Below, in pieces: positions 53,437 through 64,000 of a stretch of 64,000 nt of DNA. This DNA comes from Chionis minor (Eukaryota > Chordata > Aves > Charadriiformes > Chionididae): NCBI GenBank assembly GCA_013398295.1, contig VZSF01006559.1, positions 497,539 through 561,538 of the forward strand, in the 5' to 3' direction. The stretch's first letter is position 1. The number at the start of each line of letters is the position of its first letter. The notes beneath the pieces were generated by a model. It searched no databases, was not told the DNA's origin, and was given only the letters and a program-made list of their open reading frames with translations. A program made the translations under genes and the position numbers.

Positions 53437-53849
53437 AGTACTGATTTTCTGAAAGCAATTAGGATGTGCAACTTGGAATGGGTGAACGACCTTGCTTGTA
53501 TTATGGGGAAAATGGAAAAATCTCTTTTCCTTCCCCATCCCTCACTGAGTGTATTTTCAGTTAGCCTGGTGAACATGCGTTTGTTCCAATGGAGCAAATT
53601 GGAAGTCATTGGAGGTTTTATGTGGTCAAATAAACATTTAATGGATATGTAATATCCCATTTTGCTGTGCTTGGAATCTCTTGACTCCTTTGCCATTTCC
53701 ATCTACTAAAACTTTTTACACTATGTCAAGGTCTTTAATCAAAAATAGTTTCAAATATAACAATGTTATAAGAAAAAGTTTATAAGATTTTAAATTGTGT
53801 TAGGAAGACACACAAGGGCTGATTTCTTTAAAAAAGTGTATATTAAACC

Positions 53850-53855
53850 AATAAA
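53850..53855 (+). terminator. ITPRID2: Candidate distal polyadenylation signal (AATAAA)
   Basis: AATAAA in 'taaaccaataaaatatttat', followed within 30-50 bases by a GT-rich element. This is the best candidate for the main transcript end, because no exon-like sequence of the gene follows. Confidence 0.6.
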
Positions 53856-53875
53856 ATATTTATTTTGCCTATAAT

Positions 53876-54459
53876 CTGTGTCAGTGTTTTTCATTGTGCA
53901 TGGTTTACTCTTAAGCAAAATAAGTCACGTAGATTTGATCAAATAGTACACAGAATGGAGAACAGCAGGAAAGCTCAGGACTTGGGTTTCCAAAAGCTTT
54001 CAGATGTTCAGGGGACCCTATATGCTTAGGAAATGTGAGAGAGAAATTTGAGAGAAATATTGGTGCTTAAAACCAATCTGCTAAAATTGTTGGCTCCTGT
54101 TACGGCTCCAAGAATTTGGTTGGTCTTGATCTCTCTTCGGAGTTTGTCCCTGTGAGTAGAGCCAGAGCTTTCTCGAAAACCTGATCCTACATGCTTAAAA
54201 GTTGAAATATAACTTCTGACAGCACTTAATGCGTGGCAAGCCTGGTAAGCTGCAGTAGGTTTCTGCTTTCCTTTGCAGCTTGTGTGAGTGCACAGTTCCA
54301 TTCCAGAATGCCACTGGAGAGGAACTGGCCAGACCTGAGTGCATGCAACCTTCCTTTGTAAATGTGCAAACCCAAAACCCACTGAAATCGCAGCAGCAGA
54401 TTCACCCCTTCCCCGCCAGCCAGATTAATTAGCACACTCAACCGTTAACGTAGGTCCTG
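53876..54459. other. Intergenic DNA after ITPRID2
   Basis: Ordinary sequence between the presumed ITPRID2 end and an isolated CpG-rich patch. The - strand frame at 54026-54382 (118 codons) has no recognisable features. Confidence 0.5.
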
Positions 54460-54660
54460 TGCCCGCGTACTACTCAAAGCGGCGTTCCAAGAAAGGTGGC
54501 AACTGCGGCTCTTGCGGAGTGATATAGGAAAGCAATCCGGGAGGCGGTGGCCATGGCGCGGCGGCTGCCAGCAGCGTCCCCTGCGGGTGCGGCAGCCTGG
54601 CTCGCCGCTCCGGAGAGAAAAGTCACTTGGAGGTAACATCCTGTAGTGTCTGGGGCGCTT
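54460..54660. promoter_or_regulatory. Isolated CpG-rich patch with an exon-like segment
   Basis: About 200 bases with dense CpG stand alone in AT-rich intergenic DNA. They include 'ggccATGGcg', a near-ideal Kozak context at 54553. It opens 27 codons (MARRLPAASPAG...) and meets a donor-like GAG|GTAACA at 54632, after which the unspliced frame stops at once. An in-frame TGA lies upstream at 54520. This is what a small first exon under a CpG promoter looks like. I recognise no gene. A second PPP1R1C promoter, a lncRNA or plain chance are all possible. Confidence 0.4.
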
Positions 54661-57600
54661 CAACTCGTAGCTTCTAAGAACATTTGATCTCAGCAATGCA
54701 CAGTCTAATGTTTAATATATCCTGAGAAATGAAAAATAGTGCCAATTTTTCATCCAGCTGATGGAAGGCAGATTTCTGGGGTTCTGGCATAATTTAAAAT
54801 AAAGACATTTCAAAATGACATTTCTAAAAACTGTACTGAAACTAATGAATATACAAGCACCTATTTTTCCATGATCCTTGTAACAGATTTTTGTCATTCT
54901 TAAAGACACTTCCAGCTAATATTTTCTGAGTGACATTTATCTAGATATAAGAATGTCTATAAAATCCTGTTTTAAAAAAAATAAACTATAGTGCACTGCT
55001 GTCACATAAGTTAAGCTGAGCTGGTATCAACCTCTATTGACAATAGGGCCATAGGAATAGCTGTCATCATTATTGGACGCAGGCCTGGGTGGCTTGCCCG
55101 TTAGTAATGTCAATTCAGCTGTAATGATTTTCTGAGCAGGAACTGTTTTTCTTTTGTTTAATGATTGAAACTGCTACTTTCCTTACAAATTAGTGTTGTC
55201 TTTTTTTCTGCCAGCCTGCAATTTGATATGAATTCTGTGCAGATTAAAACAGCTTTATTACTGGCGGATAAATATTGGTCAGTCAAATTTGCTGTGAGTA
55301 ATGCCAGCAGAAATGCCAGAGATATTTTGGATGCTTTTCTAAACTTCACTGTGATAGTGGTCTTTGTAGCTGCAGGAATATAAAGTCATGGGCTGTGTTT
55401 TGGAAACCCTACAAGATAGCTGTTTTCTGTGAGTAGAGGACAGCTACATGTCTCTTGGTAGCAAAATAGACTTGCCTATAGATGTGTCTATGGCACAGCT
55501 CAAATCAAGCAGATGTTTGGGGGCCTGGTACTTAGGGTTTCTTTTTTTAATTTTCTTTTTTTTTTCTTTTAAGGTGAGTAAAAGCATGTTCCTAGCCCCC
55601 ATTGTTGCAGGAAAAAGCTTCAAAAATGATCTGTACTGAGGTGATGTGGAGACATCTCAGCATTTGGCAGCTGAGGCAATAGCTGGAAAAGCGGGAGCAG
55701 CCCCCGGCACCACTTGGCTTAGCGCTGCGATGCCCGTGAGATGCTGCTGCCGCTCGCCCACAGCACCGTGTGTCTGAGCCGTGGAAAGGAAAGGACTGAG
55801 GATGGCCACGGACCCAGCTGCCTGGCCAGAGGTGAGTAGGCAGGAGGAAAAGCTCCTGCTGCTGGTGGTTTCTGCAGGGCTGTGTGGAGAGGGGACTCAA
55901 AGTGGCCCTGCCCCTACAGAAAGAACTGATGGGCTCTGGAAGCTCTTTCAGGCGCTTTCACTGACCACCACTTTCACAGAGGGAAGGCTGCCCTGCGTCT
56001 TCTGCTTTGTCTCAAATTGCGCAGCGTGCAAGCCCTTGGCAGCCTGCTTTTAGAAGGCAAGCGATGCCCAAGGGGCTCCAAGCTGCGCATTTTTCCTAAG
56101 GACCCATTTGCTCCGCTTGCTGTCACTTCTAAGGTGGGAATTCAAAGCCTTGCTGATCCAGTCCAACCACTGATGCTCACCAGTATGACTCTACTGAGCG
56201 CTGAGGAGCAGCATTCGTACCGCCTTTGGATTTTGCGTACTGCTGAGCAAATGGCTTATGCTTGAAATACAGCATAGGCCAGAACTTTTTAATTCAGGGA
56301 TACCACACATGCATCTGTTTCAATGAAACCGGCCACAGGAAGATACTGATTAGGGAGACGGAAGAAGAGCCCAATTTGGAAACTGCAGTAATTCAAGCCA
56401 TGACTAGCAGCATAAAACAAAATCATGCCTAAACTACTGGAAAATTTCTCTTTTGGAGGGTTTTTTTTCAATAGGGAACAAATCCAAAACTCTGAAACTT
56501 GGATGATGTCATGAAATAGAATAACTGCTGGTTAGATGGCTTCAATCCAATGGAACACTTTCTTCTGAATTGACGTGATAATGTCAAAATAATGCATGAT
56601 TTGATTTTCAGGAAAAACAAGAAACTCATATAATTAACTTAGCATAATGCAAATCTACTTTGATATTTCACATGTGATTTTAGATGTACTGGGAATCCTT
56701 CATATTCATGCCCTAGAATAATAATGATCAAGATATTTATAATAAAAGTTGTAATAATAGCTAACGACAATTTTTTGTTTAGAGAAACAATATCACTTGA
56801 TAGTTCCAAATAGCTTGTATATCAGGCAATTCTGCATAGATGCTTGCTGAGTGATGGTGAATATTATATACAGGAACATATTTCTCTTTTTTGACAGGGT
56901 AAAAGGGGAAAGTATGGACAATGGTTAAGTAATTAAATGGTAGCAATGAGAAGGCAGCATGATGAAAAGCAAGAATTGCGTCAGTGAGTGGGCAGCTGTT
57001 CTGCTTACTGTGAAGTCTTTGGTACAGATACCTGCTTTCATAGGTATTTCTAAATTAGTGAGTCTTTGTGTGATAACAGAGTTTTTTTGTTGTTGTTTTC
57101 TCAAGTAGTCCTGTTTCCCATCAATTATTTGCTACAACATATTAGGGATTTTAAGGGTCAATTTTTTAAAAAAACATCTACCAAAATATTTCTGTTTAGT
57201 TTTGTGTGTTCAGCTTTTGTTTTAGATTTTGTTTCAAAAGTATCACAAAGACAGGGGAAGTAATTTTGAAGGGCAATTTCCTGTACTAAAGATTGAACAA
57301 TACAGGTTTTAAATATGTACTTAATAAATCAGGTATTGTTGTTATTGCGGGGGTGAGGAGGATGGGATGCAGAAAAATTTACATCTAGACGTATTTTTGT
57401 GCTGGCATAAGTGATGGAACAAAAGTTTAGTAAAGGGACTGATTATTCTTAATTACAAGGAGCGTAGCAATGCAGGCTTATGAAACGCTTGGAGTTGTGT
57501 TGCAGTTAGTAATATGAGAGTGGCCACAGCAGATAAAACCAAAGGTCCAGCCCCTTCAGTAGCGTCATCCCCACAGTGGCCAACGGCAAATGCTGCTCCT

Positions 57601-60600
57601 TGGGAACAGTGTAGCCCAAGGGGAGCATCTCTGCCCTCCCACTCTCAGTAGGTGGCAGCTCTGGGATTTCCCGGCCAGCGATGGTATCCTTGATGGATTT
57701 CTTTTCCATTAATGTATATAATTGCTTTTCTAGCGTGTGTCATGTTTTGGTGTTCACAGCATCCTGTGGCAACAAGTCCCGCAATATAAGCACAGCCTGC
57801 ATAGAGAAATTTTTTTTGTTTGCCTCAATCCCTGAATAATTTGGCATGATGCCTGCTAGCTCTGCTGTTGCCTTCAGGCCCCGTGAGGCTGCAGAGACGG
57901 CACAGCCCGAATTGGGGTTGCCCTCAGCTCCTGGCTTGACCCAACTCACGGAGTAGCACCATTCCTGCTGCTTCCAACACTTGTATAAGAAACAGCAAAC
58001 AAATGTGCCCCAGCCACCTTCTTGAGGTCACCAAACCCTGGGCAGCACCTTCCCGGTGTGCCAGCTGCAGAGGTCTGGCCGACTGCATTGCTTCCCTGTG
58101 GACACTGCAGACACCACCTTGGGGGTCGCTGAGACTTCTGTAGACCTAGCCTACCCTCTGAGGTGGAGGAGGAGGCCAGGAAGAAGGGAAATCTAAAGAG
58201 TCTTAAACTAAAGCCATCAGAATTTTAAAAACATATTCTGAATTTGGCATACATAGGAGCTTTTATGGCCCAGTTAATTACTTTCCATTTTTAGTCTGGT
58301 AGCACGTATTTGTATGCTGAGTTTTCTAACTCAGACTCTGAAACTGTAGAAGTTCATTCCTTGTTCAGCTTCTCTGTGTTCTATATTTTAACTTTTGGGT
58401 TTAAAAACGTTTACAGTGGAAACTCAATTTTATATTTAAATTGTTTAATTCAATGGTATAGTTAGTCAATTTTTGCATTAAAGATTCAGTATTGACATAA
58501 TATAATTCCATTCTAAAGTCTATGTAAACTGCCAACAGTAGTTCTATTTATTGAAAAATTTATTAGGTTTACCCTATTCTTGGTAAGGAAGAAAATTCTC
58601 GCATGACTTCCTGCTGAAATACCTCCCTAAAACTGGTACCAGAATTTTGGTTTCTGCACTGTTGAACTGTAGTCCATATTAGACATGGATCTTTTGACTG
58701 TCTGATCAGGTTATTTCCATTAATCCGTCTCATTTCCTATGTTTTGATTGTGTGTATTCTATGGATGGTAGTGGGTAGCACCTACCAGTAAATGTCTGTA
58801 CATTACTTGATAGTCTGGAGAGCTGCGAGTCCCAGAGGAAGACTTGGATAGAAAGTATTGGGTCTTATGCCCTCAGATAACAGTAACTTTAAACTGATTA
58901 TAATTGAAATTAAACTGCTAAGGAATTATTATCTCAACTAAAGAGGTCATATAAATAGAAATAGCTGTATTTTTCACTTATCTAGGCTTTATGGATCCTT
59001 GCATGTAGCTAGTACATAAGCATGTCCCAGCCTGCTGTTCGATGAACGAGTACTGGCGATGGAAGTTTGGGTTAGGCTGTCACTAGGCCAACAGCTCTCG
59101 CTGAATGCCCCACCAGCTCTGCTGGTGCTCAACAAGACCGTCTGTTCTTCTTCTTGACCTGCCTGTGGCAGCATTTACTTTTCACGAGACAGACATGATC
59201 TGCTCTTCATTCTCCCACCCTTGCAGATTTTAAATTCTTCACATTTTCTGCGTATAAATAGCAAACTGTGTTTCCAGTGGTTGAGTGGGAGCTGCCGTGA
59301 TTGCAAAGCCTGTATTTAGCTACTCTGAAAGGAAACTTTCAGGGTCATTTTGAATATGTTGTTGTTTATTCTTGGAAGGCTTGCATGCGATTATAGCACC
59401 TATGAGCAATGCCTGGTGTAGAACCCCAAGAGGAAAACCTGTCCATGAAGAGGTATGGTGTTCACAGCAAAGACTGTGTCTGGCACTCGTGACCAACACC
59501 AAGAGCTGTGACACTGGTGGCTCTGTATGGACAAAGGCAGTGAAAAAAATGTTTGTCAGTTCATTAGAAAAGGGCAGAAGGAAGGGGCACACTAAAGTCC
59601 CCTTTGGCTGTCGCAGAAAGCTGGTGAGCAGCAGCCAGGAAGCAACGTGCCCTGCAGCGTTTCTTCCACCGATGCCACGGGGCTGCCCAGCAGTGTTCTG
59701 GGGAGATGCTGGGGTGAGGAGAGGTCCTAGTCAGAGAGCCCGAGGAAAGCATGGACCAACCCGTCTTTGCAAAGGTTCTCACATATCGGTGGCTACAATG
59801 GGGATTAAAGTTACTTCCTAAGAGACACGCTGGAAGGAGTGCCGCTTCCTTTGCTCTGTGAAGACAGCCTGGTGGATCAGAGAACTGTAACTGAGAGCTC
59901 CCCTGCATCCGCAATTAGGAGCCAAAGCCTTCAGTGGGTTGGCTTCATGAGCAGCTCCAGCTCTCTCTCCTCTCCTCGCCAGGCTGGCGTTGCAGCAGCC
60001 CCTGACCACAGCGGAGAAGCTAAGGCAGATCACAGCCACAACAGAAATTGTGTAAGGAGGGTGCAGGACAGACACCCTTGAGTTCCATTCCCAGCAGCCT
60101 CTCCCTTTGGCTGGGAAAAAAAAAAGAAAATAAACCTCCTGCAACATAAAAGGGAAAGTATCGGAAGCAGGAACTTTGTCAGGAGTACTCAGATAGCTCA
60201 TCACTACAGTAGGGTATATTAAAAGGCAGCGCTTCATACCAGAACCTAGCGAATGGCATAGGAAGGAAAGATCATAGACAGTTATTCTTATTTTCTCTTC
60301 CATGATAGTTTTAGCTGAATCATGAAGGAATTTGAAACATTATGGGGAGTGCGCTAAAAACAGAAGATGAGCTAAAAGGATTTGGCAGTACTTAAATGCA
60401 TTTCATCTCTTCCCCAGACTATGATGCAGTCTATAGAAAATGCAAGCATACTTTGCCCGGAGACATCTAGTGCTGCAAATTAGGTGTAAGAGGGAGCTGA
60501 TGTAGTAATCCTGAAATGCTATATCCGAGTGCGCTCTGAAATATGCCTCTTATACTATTTTAAAAATACTTTTATTGTTATAGTCCATGTGAAGGTTGCT

Positions 60601-63600
60601 GGGCAGCCAGCTCCAAATAGGCTTGGAGAGGACAGCTGCAGAGGCAAGTATCTCCATATCGCATCGTCGGTGCACCTCTCTCTGAGGCGTAGCAGCCCCA
60701 TTAAGGATTTGTCCTTGTGTCTTGTCCTGTCCTGTTGTGTGTCTCCCTGCCAAACCTGCCAAGAAGTAGGTTTGTTCGTTTGTTTCTTAATATGATTGTT
60801 GAGCTTTTTTCTCAGCAACCATTGCTAGCAATGGCTTTGAGACCTGATTCCTTTAGAAACCAATGTCCAGCAAGCTGGAGATGAAACACACTTCTATAAT
60901 CCTTTGAGCATTTAATGTTTTAATATTTTTTCACTATCAGAATATGTTTTTTCAACTGATTTTATCATTAGCGTAAGAAATTTTAAGCCTTTGTAACAAG
61001 AATTATAGCTCCTGTAATATGGTAACATACACTGTAATTGTAGCATAATTAAATATATGAAGTTTCACAGACTAGATATTTCATAGAAAACAGTTTTTCA
61101 TAGAGAAACCTGATATTTAAAATATACTAATAATTGATACACCTAACAGCAAAGCAGCTGGAAAGCATTTTTCTCACATTACCAAGGAGTGACAAAACAA
61201 AAATTATTATTTCTTTTGAATATGAGAATTTATCAGAGAAAAGTCACATTTCAGATCCCTGTGTATGTCATCTGCCCGGATGTATCCCTGTGTATATCTG
61301 CTATGTCTGAAGGTGTCATTGAGGTTAATGGCATGTCTGTTCATGAAAGACTTTGGAAATTGGATAATTAGACTGTCCTGAAAACAACTCTAATTGTCCT
61401 TAGTGAGAGGCATGTGCCTCTCTTACTTTAGTCTTCAACTCTTAGTTGTACCAGCAGAACTGCTGCAGTTGTGCTCTGGCTCTAATTGTCCATGGAAGTC
61501 TATAAAGCAAATTATGATTCGTCTTTGTAAGAACAGTGAAGGTATAAAAATGATCGTATGAAACACTGAGTGCCACTATTCTGTGTGGCTCTTTCATTTG
61601 ATGTGGTAAATGAAACTGAACATTTTGCCTTAGCACTGAAAACATTCAGGACTCAGCCTGAGAGAGCCCAGGATAACTAGATCTCTGGCCCCGCTTTGAG
61701 CAGCAGGTGGTTCCAGGTATCTCCAGAAGTCCCCTCCAAGTGGAACTCTTCTCTGGATCTACAATTCTAAGTAAATGCCACCTAAACAATCACAACAAAT
61801 CTGACAGGAAAATTGCCAGCTACTAGCCGTCAGCTGGAAACCACTGTGTGTACAATAGCTTTGATCTGGATGAGGTGGGAAATTTCAGCCCTCACTGAGA
61901 GTTATTTTTGATCATGGAGTCAACTGGGTCTTTAACTTTTAGAGTGTTCTCAACTCCTGAGCTTTATCAGGTTCTTCATAAAACAACTAGCAAGTGTGCT
62001 TGCCTCTGTTTAAAAATATCCTGCTCTTCTGATAATGTGTTAACAGTTGTCATTTCTATAAATCAAAGCCAAACAAATATTCCATCCCTGACTTGCTGGT
62101 TTTTCTGCTGTGTGAGGCCTGTGCGTTGCTCTTAGCCGTGATTCCTATTCCTTCCCTGCCGCCTCCACTGGCACAGGTGGGGAAGTACTCAGTGACTCTG
62201 AATAAACCTGTGATGAACTGTGAAAATCCTTAGTGCTTTTAGTAGCCTGAACAAGAAATGCATTTTCAAGTTCCTCTGAGTTTTGGTGGTGTCCAGCCTC
62301 AGCTCTGAATTCAGCTGCTTCCCTGTTTCATTACTGCAGTGTGTCAGAGGCAGACTCAAGTCGTTACTCTGTGAATTTCGTCTGGTTGCTCTTCTTTCTG
62401 GCTGGTTGTGTTTCCCTTCCCTGCTGAGAGAGTTCACGGGCCTTCCAAAAACCTGACCAAAATGCACTTTCTCTCTGCGGGCAGCCTCAGCCCCAGTAAA
62501 GCTGGTTCTGTGATGGGCTGGGCCAGTCTGGCTTTTCCTGTGGTACCTCATTTTCTCTTTCTTCCCAGCCGGCGGTAGCGTGTAACGGGAGATTTGCCCG
62601 ACGCTTTTCGGCTTAGAGCTAAGCTTTCAGCATAGCCCTTTCAACAGGCGCTAGGGCATTTTCCATCCAGGGATGCAGTTTTGGCATCGAGCACACCTTT
62701 GTCGCAGGAGCTTTGCTCTGCTGCTTGCCAGAGGTCAGGTGCTCTAAGCTAAAAGGGTAGGTTAAGTCAGTGGTCGCTGTCTATCGCTTCATACGCTTCT
62801 TTTGAGTTAATGAAAAGCGAAAACCAATTACGTTCACCATAGGGAACTATTGGTACGACTGACCAAATTCTATTTCTGGTCTTGGAAGAAGGCATAGATT
62901 TTGTACCCTAAAGTAGAAATGGCCCCTCTGAATTTTAGCCATCTAAAAGTGAGGTAACTAGTCAGAGTCATCTTTACTTTTTCTAGGGTCAATGGAGAGA
63001 AGCTATGATCTCCAGTAAACACTGTATTCCTCTTAAGTAGGGCAGGGTGGAATGCCCTTTGACGTGTCTCGCATGAGGGAGTGCAGATAACTGGCTTAAA
63101 TATGGATGTTCTCAACTTCTGAAATCATGTGAGATGAAGGCCACCAGAAGAGATCGCAGTTTAAATCTGCAAACCCAGCAGATGCAAACCCACATGGTGC
63201 AGGTGCAAACCCACTTGGCACACCAGATAAGCTTCGTGAAAGTGTAGGCATCTGTGTAGCACCATCATCAAAAATCTTCCTGGAAGAGGTTTAGAAAAGG
63301 ATTTGAAAGAACAGAGGCAATGGTTTGATATGTGAGAAGAGGAGAGAGGTTCTGGCAGACTGTAACAGAGATGGAATTATTGCATCCACCCCTCCTGCTA
63401 CCTCCACCCCCAAAATCTGAAAACTTCCTGATTTGTGTTCATCAATAATTAAGAGCCCATCAGCAATACTCAGAGGGAGCTTGCATTGCACTTCTGAGCA
63501 GCCAGTTAGTAATGTACGGTGGAGAGATCCTCTTTTTCAAATCCCAGGGCTCCAGGCCATGCAATGCTAGTATTGCATTTTCAATTAGCTTCTGAGTGAA
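54661..63600. other. Intergenic DNA between ITPRID2 and PPP1R1C
   Basis: Nearly 9 kb of mostly AT-rich sequence with no supported gene and no recognised repeat family. The longest frames (59372-59821 +, 149 codons; 59818-60303 -, 161 codons) have ordinary chance-like composition and no motifs. A GC-richer patch at about 55690-55930 has a Kozak-like ATG (55802) followed by GAG|GTGAGT, which is weaker evidence for an exon. Three copies of TGCAAACCCA lie at 63168-63213. Confidence 0.5.
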
Positions 63601-63924
63601 TGCTTGGCATATGTAGAAGTGAACTGGTACACAATTAGCTTATTGTTCCTTTCAGTTTTGTGCTGAGAGGATCTGAAGGACTGCAGAAGAGAGGGGAGAC
63701 GGGGGGAAAAAAAAAAAAAAAAAGAAAATAGCCAAGCCGGCGGCATCTCCGTGGATGTGGAATAAGGGAGTTGCTCGGCTCACGCAGATTCCCGTGCTAA
63801 GTCAGGAGTTAGAGCTGCTACTGAGGAGCACCCAGCCTGGCTGCGGGGAGGGCGCCCGGGGAGAGGCGCAGACCGAGTCTCAAGCTCCAGGCTCTTCTCT
63901 CATCTGACTCACCTCAGCATCGCG
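63601..63924 (+). promoter_or_regulatory. PPP1R1C: PPP1R1C proximal promoter and 5' UTR
   Basis: Upstream of the PPP1R1C start there is G6-A17 at 63701-63723 and then a GC-richer stretch (about 63730-63890). No TATA box is evident at a useful distance and the transcription start is unknown. The last bases before the start are 'cagcatcgcg', giving a moderate Kozak context (C at -3, G at +4). Confidence 0.6.
63755..63907 (+). other. Candidate upstream ORF in the PPP1R1C leader
   Basis: An ATG in 'ccgtggatgtgg' (G at -3, T at +4) opens 50 codons and ends at TGA 63905-63907, 17 bases before the PPP1R1C ATG and in a different frame. If transcription starts upstream of 63755, ribosomes would meet this first, so it could reduce PPP1R1C translation. 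Its peptide resembles nothing that I know. Confidence 0.4.
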
Positions 63925-64000
63925 ATGGAGCCCAACAGCCCTAAAAAAATACAGTTTGCTGTGCCACTCTTTCAGAGTCAAATAGATCCCGAGGCAGCTG
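63925..64000 (+). CDS. PPP1R1C: PPP1R1C first coding exon (partial, cut by window edge)
   Basis: The ATG at 63925 encodes 'MEPNSPKKIQFAVPLFQSQI' and then 'DPEAA', matching the N-terminus of protein phosphatase 1 regulatory inhibitor subunit 1C (about 109 residues in mammals). 'KIQF' at residues 8-11 is the RVxF-type docking motif that binds the PP1 catalytic subunit and is shared with DARPP-32 and inhibitor-1. The inhibitory phospho-threonine region lies downstream, outside the window. The gene is on the same strand as ITPRID2, as in other vertebrates. Confidence 0.95.
   Translation, partial: MEPNSPKKIQFAVPLFQSQIDPEAA

Larger units (their letters stand above)
52226..53875 (+). other. ITPRID2: ITPRID2 3' UTR, approximate
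   Basis: AT-rich sequence follows the stop, with candidate polyadenylation signals AATAAA at 52366, 53431 and 53850. The last is followed by a GT/T-rich stretch ('tgtgtcagtgtttttcattg'), so the distal end is placed near 53875. A probable UTR intron lies at 52240-52627. A T9A9 palindrome and A-rich tract lie at 52992-53030. The end is inferred and not observed. Confidence 0.6.

Noticed and set aside
53418..53702. 94-codon - strand frame in the ITPRID2 3' UTR
   Set aside because: Shadow frame in AT-rich UTR sequence with no features.
59372..59821. 149-codon + frame between the genes
   Set aside because: No homologue or motif recognised, and overlapping frames exist on the other strand.

Overview
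This is a vertebrate nuclear genomic window and almost certainly a bird. Five 5'-truncated CR1 LINE copies are present, two of them with intact (ATTCTATG)n-type 3' ends. The main gene has many small exons with GT-AG introns and runs over only about 41 kb. Its predicted protein closely matches what I recall of vertebrate ITPRID2 (SSFA2/KRAP). The bird call and the orthology rest on recognition, not on a database search.

Layout. Positions 1-10905 are upstream intergenic DNA holding three CR1 copies and no supported gene. A CpG island at about 10985-12200, broken by a 169-base assembly gap, carries the ITPRID2 promoter and first coding exons. ITPRID2 is read on the + strand in 17 coding exons from the ATG at 11559 to the TGA at 52223-52225. 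All junction phases close, giving a predicted 1247-residue protein. The 3' UTR follows, probably split by a 388-base intron, and ends near an AATAAA at 53850. From about 53880 to 63650 there is intergenic DNA with one isolated CpG-rich spot near 54460-54660. At the right edge the first coding exon of PPP1R1C begins at 63925 (+) and runs out of the window.

The order ITPRID2 then PPP1R1C on the same strand agrees with the vertebrate arrangement I recall (NEUROD1 - ITPRID2 - PPP1R1C), so NEUROD1 would be expected beyond the left edge. The two genes do not form a pathway. ITPRID2 anchors and licenses IP3 receptors at actin-rich sites. PPP1R1C is a small DARPP-32/inhibitor-1 family inhibitor of protein phosphatase 1.

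I did not find a new multi-gene system. The points most worth a second look are: an isolated CpG-rich patch that looks like an unannotated first exon (54553-54632); a 50-codon upstream ORF ending 17 bases before the PPP1R1C start; a short ITPRID2 intron 1 that stays open and in frame if retained; probable introns in both ITPRID2 UTRs; and an unresolved poly-C tract in intron 13.
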